59,754 nt of DNA from Acidobacteriota bacterium (GTDB lineage Bacteria > Acidobacteriota > Vicinamibacteria > Vicinamibacterales > JAFNAJ01), in NCBI GenBank assembly GCA_023384575.1, contig JAHDVP010000034.1, forward strand, positions 1 through 59,754, read 5' to 3'. The position numbers and the translations under genes are program-made. Under the pieces are notes generated by a model. The model was not told where the DNA came from. It saw nothing but the letters and a program-made list of their open reading frames with translations, and did no database searches. Positions 16,437 to 24,963 of this stretch are shown here, piece after piece; position 1 is the stretch's first letter; every line of letters begins with the position of its first letter.

Positions 16437-17965
16437 CCCCGCTCCGCGACGACCGCGTAGTCCATGTAGCCGAAGATGAGCGAGTTCAGCCGATCGAGGT
16501 TGCCGTTGAGCAGTTCATGGCGCGGGTCGCCGTCCGGCAGCAGCGTCAGTTTCTGGTGGTCGGGCACCGGAGACCGGAACTGCACCGAGACGCGCTGGAA
16601 CCCGCTCACGCCGACGTAATAGCTCAGCGTGTCGGGGTGCAGCGGGCGCACGTGGGTGATGTCGCGGATGTAGCTCTCGAAGAACGCCACCCAGCAGGTG
16701 GGGTTGATGGTCTCGAGCACGAGGCGCGAGCCCGGCCGGAGCTTGTAGTACGCCGTCTGGATGAGGGCCAGGAGGTAGTCGGGCGCGAGGTGCTCGACCA
16801 CCTGCGTGGCGATCAGGCCGCCGAGCGCTCCGTCGTCGACGCCCTCGAGAAAGGCGAGCGCGTCGCCCTCGTCGACGGTGAGGCCGCGGGCCCGGCAGAT
16901 CTCGATCATCTCGTGGTTGCTGTCGAGCCCGCGTCCGGAGATCCCCCGCTCACGCAGGAGATCGAGGAACTCGCCCCGGCCGCACCCGAGGTCGACCACG
17001 TCCGAGGCACCCTCGAACAGCGGCAGGTAGTCGGCGAGGCGCGAGCGGATGTCGTCGGGCGAGCCGCGGAACCGATCCTCGAACCCGACGTACTTGAACG
17101 CTTCGACCGGCGGCGGGGCCGGCGGCACGATGGCCGCCGTCGCGCTCGCGCGCTCCGGGGCGAGGGGAGCGGGCGCGGGCGGCCCCGCGGCCCCGGGGGC
17201 GCCTGGCGTCGCAGGGGCCGCCGCCATCCATCGCTCGAGCTCCCGCTTCACGGTGAGGCTCATCTGCCGAGCGGCGGCCAGCGTGGTTCGCAGGTCTTCG
17301 TGCCCCGTGGCGAGCGCGGCCACGCTCGCCTCGAACCGACGCTCGCGTGCCACCATCGATTCCCACCGCTTGGCCAGCTCGTCGCCCACCCCGCTGATGG
17401 CCCCGCCGAGCCCGACGGTCCGGTGATCGAGCACGTCGATCAGCTCGCGGTCGTCCTCGTGCACCCGGCGGGAGAGCCCGGCGAACTCGTAGTCCTTCGT
17501 GTCGATGTAGGGCGTGATCTGCTGGAGGAAGACGAGCAGCCGCGACTCGAAGGCCGCGAGCGCGTCCGACTGCGCGCGCAGGCCCTCGAACAGGCGGGCC
17601 AGCGCCTCGCGCGTCGCGCGGTCGCCCGGCGTTCCACGGTTCACGTGGTCGACCACCAGCGCGTTGAACGCCTGCTGGCGTTCGAGCATCGGGCCGACGA
17701 ACGCCCAGACGAAGCGCCGGATGCGGGCACGCCAGCCGGTGCCGAACTCGGGCCCCGCCCCGACGACCGGCCACTGCTCGTTGAGCGGCGTGACCTGGTG
17801 CTCGTCGGGCGGCGGAGGCGCGTCGGGCCAGGCCGAGGCGGGGGGCATCGCCTGGTCGAGAGCGGTGAGTGCGTCGTTGTAGCGCCGGTCGGCCTCCTCG
17901 CGCGCGGCCTTCAGACGCGCGAGCTCGTCGATGCTGACGGTCCGCTCGAACATGCGGGGCAGCAT
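16433..17965 (-). CDS. SAM-dependent methyltransferase with long N-terminal helical region
   Basis: A 510-residue protein. Residues ~1-240 are charged and helical, with coiled-coil-like heptads in the first 40 residues and again near 130-235. A Pro/Ala linker (~240-290) separates this from a class I methyltransferase domain: VVDLGCGRGEFLDLL is the SAM-binding loop, GLDSNHEMIE the acidic strand-2 motif and VEHL the strand-4 segment. This layout recalls WbdD-like and other O-antigen chain-length or capping methyltransferases, in which a coiled coil acts as a ruler. That role is inferred. The ATG at 17953 is an alternative start. It is the first gene of a two-gene operon with the DUF3108 protein. 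Confidence 0.82.
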   Translation of the reverse strand: MLPRMFERTVSIDELARLKAAREEADRRYNDALTALDQAMPPASAWPDAPPPPDEHQVTPLNEQWPVVGAGPEFGTGWRARIRRFVWAFVGPMLERQQAFNALVVDHVNRGTPGDRATREALARLFEGLRAQSDALAAFESRLLVFLQQITPYIDTKDYEFAGLSRRVHEDDRELIDVLDHRTVGLGGAISGVGDELAKRWESMVARERRFEASVAALATGHEDLRTTLAAARQMSLTVKRELERWMAAAPATPGAPGAAGPPAPAPLAPERASATAAIVPPAPPPVEAFKYVGFEDRFRGSPDDIRSRLADYLPLFEGASDVVDLGCGRGEFLDLLRERGISGRGLDSNHEMIEICRARGLTVDEGDALAFLEGVDDGALGGLIATQVVEHLAPDYLLALIQTAYYKLRPGSRLVLETINPTCWVAFFESYIRDITHVRPLHPDTLSYYVGVSGFQRVSVQFRSPVPDHQKLTLLPDGDPRHELLNGNLDRLNSLIFGYMDYAVVAERG

Positions 17966-17985
17966 ACCGCCGATGTCCTCGTCTC

Positions 17986-18031
17986 GGCTACAGGCTGCAG
18001 GCGGCTACGGGCTGCAGGGCTACAGGCCAGG
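17986..18031. repeat. GGCTACAGG/GGCTGCAGG heptamer repeat
   Basis: Five degenerate GGCTAC(A/G)GG or GGCTGCAGG words lie upstream of the methyltransferase gene. The locus belongs to the dispersed heptamer family also seen at 4812, 9990, 38259 and 45167. Confidence 0.6.
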
Positions 18032-18048
18032 GCGACGGGCGGGGTGGA

Positions 18049-18272
18049 CTTCGCGCGGATCTCCCTGAGGTTGATGCTGCCCATCCCGGTTCCGACGACC
18101 GGACCGCCCTGCGAGGGCCCTGCGGACCGCTGGCCGCGCGGGTCGCGCCGGCGCACTCTCTCCCGGCGCTCAACCGCGCTGGGTCCCTGAGCCTTCTCGG
18201 GCGGTCAGGCGTGCCGTGTCGGTCGTCTCCACAGGGATTGGCATCCTCAACTTCAGTGAGATCCGCCCGAAT
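18049..18272. repeat. Inverted-repeat element, 54 bp arms
   Basis: The arms 18049-18102 and 18219-18272 are reverse complements at 42 of 54 positions without gaps. They enclose 116 bp with no clear gene. The element fills most of the 414 bp gap (17966-18379) between the methyltransferase gene and vapC. The outward ends carry GGATCT/AGATCC-like words. It has the form of a small non-autonomous element or two opposed copies of one repeat. Confidence 0.65.
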
Positions 18273-18379
18273 GACGATTCGCCCTCACGCTCCCGCGCGC
18301 GAGCAGAGGGGGCGAAGGCGCATTCAGGCAAGCAGGTCGCGCAGGCGGGGCAGCGCCGAGGCGAGCGGCAGCAGGAGCG

Positions 18380-18859
18380 TCAGCGCCTCTTCTGCGATCG
18401 CATCGCCGCGAGGAACTCTCCGGGCGTCTCCACGCGCAGGCCGTGGCGCAGCGCCGCGAGAAAATGGCGCCGGTTGTCGGTGACGATCACGCGTGCGCCG
18501 GCCGCACGGGCCACCTCTGCGATGTGCACGTCGTAGATGCGCCCGCCGGCGATGCCGTCCTCGGCGACAAGGCGCAGCATGCCCTCGCGGTTCGCTGCCG
18601 GCAGATCGTGCAGCGCCATCCGCGCGAAGACCTCCTCCCTCAGCAGCCGGACGGCATCCGCCGGCGACACCCTGAACTCCGGCGGCAGCCGCGTCGACAC
18701 GGAGTAGAACTCGAGGCAGCAGTGCCAGGCCGTGGCGGGACCGCGGACGGTTCCCTCCGAGACGCCGTCCATGAGCGATTGGGCTGGAGCGCTCTGCGGA
18801 CCCAGATCGATCAAGCCCGCGAGCAGCACGCTGGTGTCGAGAAAGACCTCTACGGCCAC
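18380..18859 (-). CDS. vapC: PIN-domain toxin (VapC type)
   Basis: A 159-residue PIN-domain ribonuclease. The four acidic metal ligands are in place: D8 in FLDTSVL, E50 in CLEFYSV, D110 in IYDVHIAE and D128 in IVTDNRRHF. VapC toxins cleave tRNA or rRNA to halt translation until neutralised by a cognate antitoxin. The ATG overlaps the upstream AbrB-type gene by 10 bp, giving the usual antitoxin-first order on the minus strand. The strong match to the active-site set suggests an intact toxin. An inverted-repeat element lies just downstream. Confidence 0.88.
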   Translation of the reverse strand: MAVEVFLDTSVLLAGLIDLGPQSAPAQSLMDGVSEGTVRGPATAWHCCLEFYSVSTRLPPEFRVSPADAVRLLREEVFARMALHDLPAANREGMLRLVAEDGIAGGRIYDVHIAEVARAAGARVIVTDNRRHFLAALRHGLRVETPGEFLAAMRSQKRR

Positions 18860-19104
18860 CGGTTCCGCTCGTCCTCGATGAGGGTGGCGACGTCGAGACT
18901 CGGACGCGATCCCGCCGGCGCGGTCGGACGCGCGACGAGGCGGCGGCCGACCTTGACGAGCCGAGGCCCGGGCGCGACACGTTCGATGCGAACCCCGGTC
19001 TCGTCGGCCGTGACCTCCAGCTCGGCCCCCGGCGTCAAGCCGGCACGGTCCCGCAATGCCGACGGAATGACCACCCGACCTGCCTTGTCAATGGTTGCCC
19101 GCAT
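18850..19104 (-). CDS. vapB: AbrB/SpoVT-family antitoxin (VapB type)
   Basis: An 84-residue protein. Its N-terminal ~45 residues are a swapped-hairpin AbrB DNA-binding domain: MRATIDKAGRVVIPSALRDRAG, with the GRVVIP turn diagnostic, then AELEVTADETGVRI. The C-terminal tail (PSLDVATLIEDERNRW) should wrap the PIN toxin and block its active site. Such antitoxins also bind their own promoter, so autoregulation through the 59 bp gap upstream (19105-19163) is expected. Its stop lies within the toxin gene. Confidence 0.88.
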   Translation of the reverse strand: MRATIDKAGRVVIPSALRDRAGLTPGAELEVTADETGVRIERVAPGPRLVKVGRRLVARPTAPAGSRPSLDVATLIEDERNRWP

Positions 19105-19163
19105 GGCAGGAGTCTACCATGCCGTCGCAAGGTCCGCCTGCCCAACCGCGCGCACGATCTGCA

Positions 19164-20576
19164 TCACCCCAGGAGATCGACCTCCACCCCGAATGGCGCG
19201 ACGAGCGCCCGCGCGTGGGCGACCCCCTCGTCGAGCACGTGGGCCGGGAGGCGCCGGCGCGCCGGCGGGTCGGCGGGCGCGGCGAGCGCCGCCGCGAACG
19301 CCTGCTGATAACCAGCCGCCAGGTGATCGAGGGTGTGATGCGCGTCCCACCACGCCCTCGCGTTCGCGCCCAGCCTGTGCCGCATGCCCTGATCGTGAGC
19401 CAGGCGCCGCATGGCGAGCCCGAGCGAGTGCGCCTCGTCGAGGATGTCGATGGCCACGGCGACGCCGCGGCGCCAGTCGCGCGGGGACACGACATCGGCC
19501 GGGTCGCGAGGGGCGAGCATCAGCGTCCAGCTGCGTGGGTCGATCGTCGGGACATCGACCAGGTCGGCGAGGTCGGTGATGACGGTTGGCCGGCCGGCGG
19601 CGAGTGCGCGCAGCCACGACGCCGACGTCTCGCGGGCGGTGGGCCAACGCAGGCACAGGCAGATGTCGGCCAGCGCGAGCCACCCGTCGAGGTCCGCCTC
19701 GTCCACCCAGCCCGTCACGTCGACCTCGTCGGTGAGATTGAGGGTGGCGAGGTCGGCCGCGACGTCGTAGAACGAGGCGGTCTCTCCGACGAGCAGCAGC
19801 CTCGCGCGCGGCACGAGCGGGCGCAGGTCGGCAAACGCCCGGAGCGCTTCCGGCACGCGCTTCTCCTGGGTGACGAGGCCGAAGGCGGCGAAGATCGGGC
19901 CATCGCCTTCCTCGAGCCAGCGCCGGGCCCGTGGCGACATCGTCGTTGGGAGGCTAGGCGCGACGTCCCTCGTGCCCATGGGCAGGGCGACAACGGCCGT
20001 CTCACGGTGTTCAGACGCCAGTTCGGCCGCAAGACGCGGGTTGTGGACGGCCACCGCGCGCGCCGCGTCGATGGGCACGCGCCGCATCGGCCAGAGGTAG
20101 TAGGGCGAGCCGTTCAGGCCGGCCACGGCGAAGTCGGCCAGAGCGGCGGGCGCGTCGGCGTGCGCCGCGGCCAGCTCGGCGCGGTAGTCGCGCTCGCGGT
20201 CCTCCGCGAGGAGCGCCCGCGCCCGCGCGTGGTGCAGGTGGCCATCGTGCAAGACGACGAGCCCCGGCCAGCGCACCAGGTAGGCCCACATGAAGTCGTG
20301 GCACCTCGCGTTGCCGAGCTGGTAGACCACCAGGTCGTACGGCCTCCGGCGATGTGCCGGGAGAAACGCATGGGCTGGCTGCACCGAACACGGCCCGCCG
20401 TCTGGCGGCACTGAGGCGACCAGGCGGGCACACGCGTCGACGAACACATCGATGGACGACGGCCAAGGCAGCGCGGGGTCCGGGGGCGGGCCCGCCAGGC
20501 GGCCGAGGGCCTCGACGCTGTACGCGGAGATGCCCGACCGGGTCGGGGGCCACGGCGTGAACCAGGCGACGCGCAC
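19164..20576 (-). CDS. GT4-type glycosyltransferase
   Basis: A 470-residue GT-B fold protein. The N-terminus has the GT4-like strand RVAWFTPWPPTRSGISAYS, with the Gly-Ile-Ser-x-Tyr motif that contacts the acceptor side. Then come YDLVVYQLGNARCHDFM and a HDGHLHHAR segment. The donor half has IFAAFGLVTQEKRVPEALRAF and RLLLVGETASFYD, followed by a late Glu motif near RETSASWLRALAAGRP. The C-terminal ~60 residues are Ala/Arg rich. It stands alone on the minus strand, divergent from the nuo operon, and closes the polysaccharide region. Substrates are unknown. Confidence 0.82.
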   Translation of the reverse strand: MRVAWFTPWPPTRSGISAYSVEALGRLAGPPPDPALPWPSSIDVFVDACARLVASVPPDGGPCSVQPAHAFLPAHRRRPYDLVVYQLGNARCHDFMWAYLVRWPGLVVLHDGHLHHARARALLAEDRERDYRAELAAAHADAPAALADFAVAGLNGSPYYLWPMRRVPIDAARAVAVHNPRLAAELASEHRETAVVALPMGTRDVAPSLPTTMSPRARRWLEEGDGPIFAAFGLVTQEKRVPEALRAFADLRPLVPRARLLLVGETASFYDVAADLATLNLTDEVDVTGWVDEADLDGWLALADICLCLRWPTARETSASWLRALAAGRPTVITDLADLVDVPTIDPRSWTLMLAPRDPADVVSPRDWRRGVAVAIDILDEAHSLGLAMRRLAHDQGMRHRLGANARAWWDAHHTLDHLAAGYQQAFAAALAAPADPPARRRLPAHVLDEGVAHARALVAPFGVEVDLLG

Positions 20577-20711
20577 GAGAGCAGGCTATCAGAGGCGCCG
20601 GCCGCGCGCGACGATCGCGGCTCGATCGCGGCTTGCATCGTGTGGTTCCGGCCAGCGGGCCGGCAGCCGTGAGCCGCCAGCCGCCAGCCAGATCGGTCGG
20701 GTCGAGGTTCA
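20577..20711. other. Divergent gap with GCCGCCAGCC-type repeat
   Basis: Part of the 309 bp gap between the GT4-type gene and nuoA. A degenerate GCCGCCAGCC run occupies 20655-20690 and matches the run at 2950-2986. No gene or RNA is visible. Confidence 0.5.
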
Positions 20712-20741
20712 TTGACGGCCCCGTGACCGCTCCGGTAGCAT
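20712..20741 (+). promoter_or_regulatory. nuo operon promoter
   Basis: TTGACG (20712-20717) and TAGCAT (20736-20741) are separated by 18 bp, a good fit to a housekeeping sigma-70 promoter. Transcription would begin near 20748, leaving a leader of about 138 nt. The leader contains a hairpin, CAGACGG-N8-CCGTCTG (20804-20825), of unknown effect. Confidence 0.6.
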
Positions 20742-20885
20742 GAGGTGTCCACGGCGCCCCTGCGCCGTCCTGCCGACCCGTGGTCGGAGGGGGGGGCGTG
20801 TGGCAGACGGGCGTTCTGCCGTCTGTCTTGCGAGATCTTTCACAAGCGAGGCGATCCGTGGCGGTCGCCGGAGATACTCCAGACT

Positions 20886-21272
20886 ATGGACGGTTGGCTT
20901 CCCGTCGTCATCATGAGCCTGCTCGGCGCGGCGTTTGCCGGGTTCGGCATGCTGGCGTCGCAGTTCCTCGGTCCGCGCAATCCCACGCCCGAGAAGCTCG
21001 CTCCCTACGAGTGCGGCGTGCCGCCGGTGGGCGACGCGCGCGAGCGGCAGTCGGTCAAGTTCTACCTCGTTGCGATGATCTTCCTGCTGTTCGACATCGA
21101 GGTCGCGTTCCTGTACCCGTGGGCGATGGCGTTGCGCGACACGGCCGACGGGCTCGGTCTCGGGTGGTTCGGCTTCGTGCAGATCGTGGTCTTCATCGCC
21201 CTGCTGTCGACGGGCTTCATCTACGTCTGGCGGAAGGGCGTGCTCGACTGGGGGAGCCGTGAAGGGCTCTGA
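20886..21272 (+). CDS. nuoA: NADH-quinone oxidoreductase subunit A
   Basis: A 128-residue three-helix membrane subunit of complex I. The marker segment is [42 protein letters not shown] (residues ~37-80), read here as its short pieces YECG, RFYLV-like KFYLV and FDIE. The loop with Cys between helices 1 and 2 lies near the quinone site. The ATG at 20886 follows CGGAGA; the frame is open further upstream but without similarity. It opens the nuo operon and its stop lies 19 bp before nuoB. Confidence 0.95.
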   Translation: MDGWLPVVIMSLLGAAFAGFGMLASQFLGPRNPTPEKLAPYECGVPPVGDARERQSVKFYLVAMIFLLFDIEVAFLYPWAMALRDTADGLGLGWFGFVQIVVFIALLSTGFIYVWRKGVLDWGSREGL

Positions 21273-21291
21273 CCCCGGAAGGCAAGGAGAA

Positions 21292-21789
21292 ATGAGCGGT
21301 ATGGGTGTTGCCCCTCCTGACGAACAGCTGCCGATCCTGACGACGACCGTGGAGAAGGTCGTGCAGTGGGCCCGGCGGTCGGCCATCTGGCCGGTGACCT
21401 TCGGGCTCGCCTGCTGCGCCATCGAGATGATGGCGATGACCTGCTCGCGCTACGACGTGGCGCGGTTCGGGTCGGAGGCGTTCAGGGCCTCGCCGCGCCA
21501 GGCCGACCTGATGATCGTGGCCGGCCGGCTGTCGCGGAAGATGGCGCCGGTCCTGCGGCGCATCTACGACCAGATGACCGAGCCGAAGTGGGTCATCTCG
21601 ATGGGCGCGTGCGCCTCGTGCGGCGGCGTGTTCGACAATTACGCGCTCGTGCAGGGCGTGCACCAGGTGGTGCCCGTCGACGTGTACGTGCCGGGGTGCC
21701 CGCCGCGGCCCGAGTCGCTGCTCTACGGCATCGTCCAGTTGCAGCGGAAGATCGACCAGCAGCGCGCGTTCGCGAAGCGCACTGCGTAA
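21292..21789 (+). CDS. nuoB: NADH-quinone oxidoreductase subunit B
   Basis: A 165-residue peripheral-arm subunit that carries cluster N2, the last iron-sulfur centre before quinone. Ligands are visible as the CC pair (C41, C42 in [10 protein letters not shown]), C107 in MGACASCGG and C136 in VPGCPPRPE. The ATG at 21292 is preceded by AAGGAG at ideal spacing, which decides it against the in-frame ATG at 21259 inside the nuoA end. Confidence 0.96.
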   Translation: MSGMGVAPPDEQLPILTTTVEKVVQWARRSAIWPVTFGLACCAIEMMAMTCSRYDVARFGSEAFRASPRQADLMIVAGRLSRKMAPVLRRIYDQMTEPKWVISMGACASCGGVFDNYALVQGVHQVVPVDVYVPGCPPRPESLLYGIVQLQRKIDQQRAFAKRTA

Positions 21790-21874
21790 CCCCTGTCGCG
21801 CGAGCGGCCGGGTCGCTTGGGGCGGCCCGGCCGCGCGTTGGTCCGAGGCCGCCCGAACCGAGGTTCCCTCGCCG

Positions 21875-22462
21875 ATGGACGCCACCACCCTGTTGAGCCG
21901 CCTGCAGTCGCTCGTGCCCGAGGCACGGATCGAGGTTGCCCCGTCGGTCGACATGCCCACGCTCTTCGTCGCGCGCGAGCACATCGTCGACGTGGCGCGC
22001 GCCCTGCGCGAGACCCCAGGGCTCGACTACACGGTGCTCGTCGAGTTGACCGCGGCCGACTACCTGCCCCGCGAGCCGCGCTTCGAGGTCATCTACCAGT
22101 GCCTGTCGCTCGGCCTGGCCGACTTCCCGCGGCCGTCGGGCAACGGGCCGGCCGCGCGCGCGCGCCTGAAGGTGCAGGTGCCCGGCGACGACCCGCGCGT
22201 GCCGACGGTGGCGGGTGTCTGGACGAACGCGAACTGGCTCGAGCGCGAGGTGCTCGACCTGTACGGGCTGACGTTCGACGGCCATCCCGATCCCCGGCGG
22301 CTGATCATGCCCGAGGACTGGGACGGGCATCCGTTGCGGAAGGACTACCCGGTGCAGGTACACCTGCCCGTGGCGACCGGGCAGGCCATCCAGGTGACGG
22401 AGGCCGACTTCCTCGAGAACATCGCGAGGCAGCGGGCCTTCACCGCCCGGCGCGGCGAGTAG
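21875..22462 (+). CDS. nuoC: NADH-quinone oxidoreductase subunit C
   Basis: A 195-residue peripheral-arm subunit without cofactors. The C-terminal signature is ANWLEREVLDLYGLTFDGHPD followed by RLIMPEDWDGHPLRKDYP, seen at residues ~118-160. It is separate from NuoD, unlike the fused NuoCD of some proteobacteria. An 85 bp gap precedes it and only 4 bp separate its stop from the gmhA start. Confidence 0.94.
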   Translation: MDATTLLSRLQSLVPEARIEVAPSVDMPTLFVAREHIVDVARALRETPGLDYTVLVELTAADYLPREPRFEVIYQCLSLGLADFPRPSGNGPAARARLKVQVPGDDPRVPTVAGVWTNANWLEREVLDLYGLTFDGHPDPRRLIMPEDWDGHPLRKDYPVQVHLPVATGQAIQVTEADFLENIARQRAFTARRGE

Positions 22463-22466
22463 CGGC

Positions 22467-23093
22467 ATGACCGAGGCTCCAGGCGCGTTTGCCTCAGACG
22501 AGGCCTCGGTGTCGTCGCTGCTCGCCGAGGCGGCCGACGTGCACCGGGCGCTCTCGGGCGACCGCCGCCTGGCCTCGGCGCTCGCCCGCGGCGTGGCGGC
22601 CATCCGGGAGGCGCTCGGGGCGGGGGGGAAGGTGCTGGTCTTCGGCAACGGCGGGAGCGCTGCGGAAGCGCAGCACTTCGCGGCCGAGTTCGTGGGGCGC
22701 TTCGCGCGCGAGCGCGCGGGTCTTGCGGCGATCGCGCTCAGCACCGACACGAGCGCGCTCACGGCGATTGCCAACGACTACGGGTTCGGGCGCGTGTTCG
22801 CCCGGCAGGTCGAGGCGCTCGGCCGGCCGGGCGATGTCGCGCTCGGCATCTCGACGAGCGGGACGTCGGAGAACGTCGTGGCGGCGCTCGAGGCCGCGCG
22901 GGCGGCGGGCCTCGTCACGATCGGGCTGACGGGTCGCGACGGCGGCCGGATGGCCGATCTGGTCGACGTGCACGTGAACGTGCCGCACCAGTCGACGGCG
23001 CGCGTGCAGGAGGCGCAGTTGACGCTGCTGCACGCCATCTGCGACCTGGTGGACCGGGTGGCCGGCCCCGGCGGGGGGGCGGCGAGGGGCTGA
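22467..23093 (+). CDS. gmhA: D-sedoheptulose-7-phosphate isomerase, SIS domain
   Basis: A 208-residue sugar isomerase domain protein. It fits GmhA, which converts sedoheptulose 7-phosphate to D-glycero-D-manno-heptose 7-phosphate for the LPS inner core. The phosphate-binding SIS motifs are VLVFGNGGSAAEAQHFAAE near residue 52 and GISTSGTSENVV near residue 128; the active-site Glu and Gln/His segment is HQSTARVQEAQL near residue 175. It starts 4 bp after nuoC and is followed by nuoD, so it sits inside the complex I operon with no functional link. The last codons (GGAARG) and the TGA stop read into a palindromic repeat. Confidence 0.88.
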   Translation: MTEAPGAFASDEASVSSLLAEAADVHRALSGDRRLASALARGVAAIREALGAGGKVLVFGNGGSAAEAQHFAAEFVGRFARERAGLAAIALSTDTSALTAIANDYGFGRVFARQVEALGRPGDVALGISTSGTSENVVAALEAARAAGLVTIGLTGRDGGRMADLVDVHVNVPHQSTARVQEAQLTLLHAICDLVDRVAGPGGGAARG

Positions 23094-23103
23094 CGCCCCT
23101 CGC
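23082..23103. repeat. GCGAGGGGC-TGAC-GCCCCTCGC palindrome at the gmhA stop
   Basis: A perfect 9 bp stem with a TGAC loop. The TGA of the loop is the gmhA stop codon. It belongs to the GGGGCTGAAGCCCC repeat family. No T-run follows, and the downstream nuo genes need read-through, so it is probably a repeat or mRNA-processing hairpin and not a terminator. Confidence 0.7.
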
Positions 23104-23163
23104 GCGACCGACAGTGAGACGTCGTGCCCGCCGCGGCGGGCCGAGAACGATACGGAACGTGTG

Positions 23164-24354
23164 ATGTCCCAGACTGGCTCCGTTCGCACCGAGACCCTGA
23201 CCGTCAACATGGGGCCGCAGCACCCGAGCACGCACGGCGTGCTGCGTCTGGTCCTCGAGCTCGATGGCGAAACGGTCGTCTCGGCCGAGTCGACCATCGG
23301 CTACCTGCACACGGGCATCGAGAAGACCGCCGAGCAGAAGAAGTGGCAGCAGGTCATCCCGCTCGTCGAGCGGATGGACTACCTGGGCGGCCAGTCCAAC
23401 TCGATGGCCTACGTGCTGTCGGCCGAGCGTCTGCTCGGCATCGAGGTGCCCGATCGGGTGAAGTGGATCCGCGTGCTGCTCGCCGAGCTGCAGCGGCTCA
23501 ACAGCCACCTGGTGTGGCTCGGGACGCACGCGCTCGACCTCGGCGCGGCGTCCGTGATGATGTACTGCTTCCGCGAGCGCGAGAAGCTGCTGAACGTCAA
23601 CGAGATGATCGCGGGTTTCCGGCTGTTCCCGAGCTACCACCGGGTCGGCGGGTTCCGCGAGGATCTGCCCACCGGCTTCCACCAGTACGTGCGCGACTTC
23701 CTGGCGCGATTCCCGAGCGAGATCGACGAGTTCGAGCGGCTGCTCACGAAGAACGTCATCTTCCGCAAGCGCACGACGGGCATCGGCGTCCTCTCGAAGG
23801 AGGACACCGTCGCGTACGGTCTCGTCGGGCCGATGGCGCGGTCGGTCGGCGTCAGCTACGACGTGCGCCGCGCCTTCCCGTATCTCGTGTACGACCAGTG
23901 TGACTTCGAGGTGCCGACGCGGACCGAGGGCGACGTCTACGCGCGGTATCTGGTCCGCGTGGCCGAGATGCGCGAGAGCGTGAAGATCTGCCGGCAGGCG
24001 CTCGACCGGGTGACGCCGACCGGCGAGTGGGCCATCGACGACCCGCGCATCACGCCGCCGACGAAGGACCGCGTGTACTCGGAGATGGAGGCGCTCATCC
24101 AGCACTTCCTGCTCTACTCGCAGGGCTTCACGGTGCCGGCCGGCGAGGCGGTGTTCCCCATCGAGGGGCCGCGCGGCGAGCTGTCGTTCCACGTGATCTC
24201 GGACGGCACGAACCGGCCGTGGCGCGTGAAGGCGCGCTCGCCCTCGCTCGCGGCCTGCCAGGCGATCCCGAGGATGATCATCGGCGGGCTCATCGCCGAC
24301 GTCGTGGCCATCATCGGGTCGACCGACATCGTGCTTGGAGACGTGGATCGATGA
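23164..24354 (+). CDS. nuoD: NADH-quinone oxidoreductase subunit D
   Basis: A 396-residue 49-kDa-type subunit that forms the quinone pocket with NuoB. The GPQHPSTHGVLRL segment near residue 16 includes the quinone-contacting His, and the family's IGYLHTGIEK, GTHALDLGA, FPSYHRVGGF and late SDGTNRPWR are all present. The C-terminal VVAIIGSTDIVLGDVDR is typical. The ATG at 23164 is chosen over the GTG three bases upstream. It overlaps nuoE by 4 bp. Confidence 0.96.
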   Translation: MSQTGSVRTETLTVNMGPQHPSTHGVLRLVLELDGETVVSAESTIGYLHTGIEKTAEQKKWQQVIPLVERMDYLGGQSNSMAYVLSAERLLGIEVPDRVKWIRVLLAELQRLNSHLVWLGTHALDLGAASVMMYCFREREKLLNVNEMIAGFRLFPSYHRVGGFREDLPTGFHQYVRDFLARFPSEIDEFERLLTKNVIFRKRTTGIGVLSKEDTVAYGLVGPMARSVGVSYDVRRAFPYLVYDQCDFEVPTRTEGDVYARYLVRVAEMRESVKICRQALDRVTPTGEWAIDDPRITPPTKDRVYSEMEALIQHFLLYSQGFTVPAGEAVFPIEGPRGELSFHVISDGTNRPWRVKARSPSLAACQAIPRMIIGGLIADVVAIIGSTDIVLGDVDR

Positions 24355-24953
24355 GCTTTCACCCTGCAATTCCCTACGGCACCCCGGCGTGGCACAAGTC
24401 GGAGCGCAAGCTCGCCGAGCCGGGGCCGCCCTTCGAGTTCACCCCCGAGAACCGGCGCCACGTCGAGGACCACGCCTCGCACTACCCGGCCGAGCGGCGG
24501 AAGTCGGCCGTCATCGGCGCGCTCTACGTCGCGCAGGCGCAGCAGGGCTACATCAGCGGGAACGCCATGCGGCACGTCGCCGAGGTCATCGGCTGCTCGA
24601 CGGCCGAGGTCGAGGACGTCGTCTCGTACTACGTGATGTTCTTCACGCAGCCGGTCGGCAAGTACGTGCTGCAGGTGTGCCGCACGCTGTCGTGCGCGCT
24701 GCGCGGGGCCGGGCGCGTCACCGAGGAGATCCAGAAGGAGCTCGGTATCCACGTCGGCGAGACCGACCCGACGGGCACGTTCACGCTGATGGAGATGGAG
24801 TGCCTCGGCGCGTGCGATCGCGCGCCGGTCGTCATGGTCAACAACGAGCACTGGCACGAGTGCCTGCAGCCCGGCCAGGTGGCCGAGTTCCTGCGGGCCC
24901 TGCGCGAGCGGGGCGTCGAGTCGCTCGGCGGCTGCCACCACGTGAGAGAGTAG
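24351..24953 (+). CDS. nuoE: NADH-quinone oxidoreductase subunit E, [2Fe-2S]
   Basis: A 200-residue thioredoxin-fold subunit that binds cluster N1a. The four ligands are C110 and C115 (VCRTLSC) and C151 and C155 (ECLGACD), the classical CX4C...CX3C spacing. The N-terminal helical part ends in YPAERRKSAVIGALYVAQ. The ATG overlaps the nuoD stop. NuoE works with NuoF in the NADH-oxidising module, which normally also needs NuoG. Confidence 0.95.
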   Translation: MSFHPAIPYGTPAWHKSERKLAEPGPPFEFTPENRRHVEDHASHYPAERRKSAVIGALYVAQAQQGYISGNAMRHVAEVIGCSTAEVEDVVSYYVMFFTQPVGKYVLQVCRTLSCALRGAGRVTEEIQKELGIHVGETDPTGTFTLMEMECLGACDRAPVVMVNNEHWHECLQPGQVAEFLRALRERGVESLGGCHHVRE

Positions 24954-24963
24954 CGTCGCACCC

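Noticed and set aside
23082-23103. Hairpin at the gmhA stop as a transcription terminator
   Set aside because: No T-run follows, and the nuo genes downstream would be cut off.
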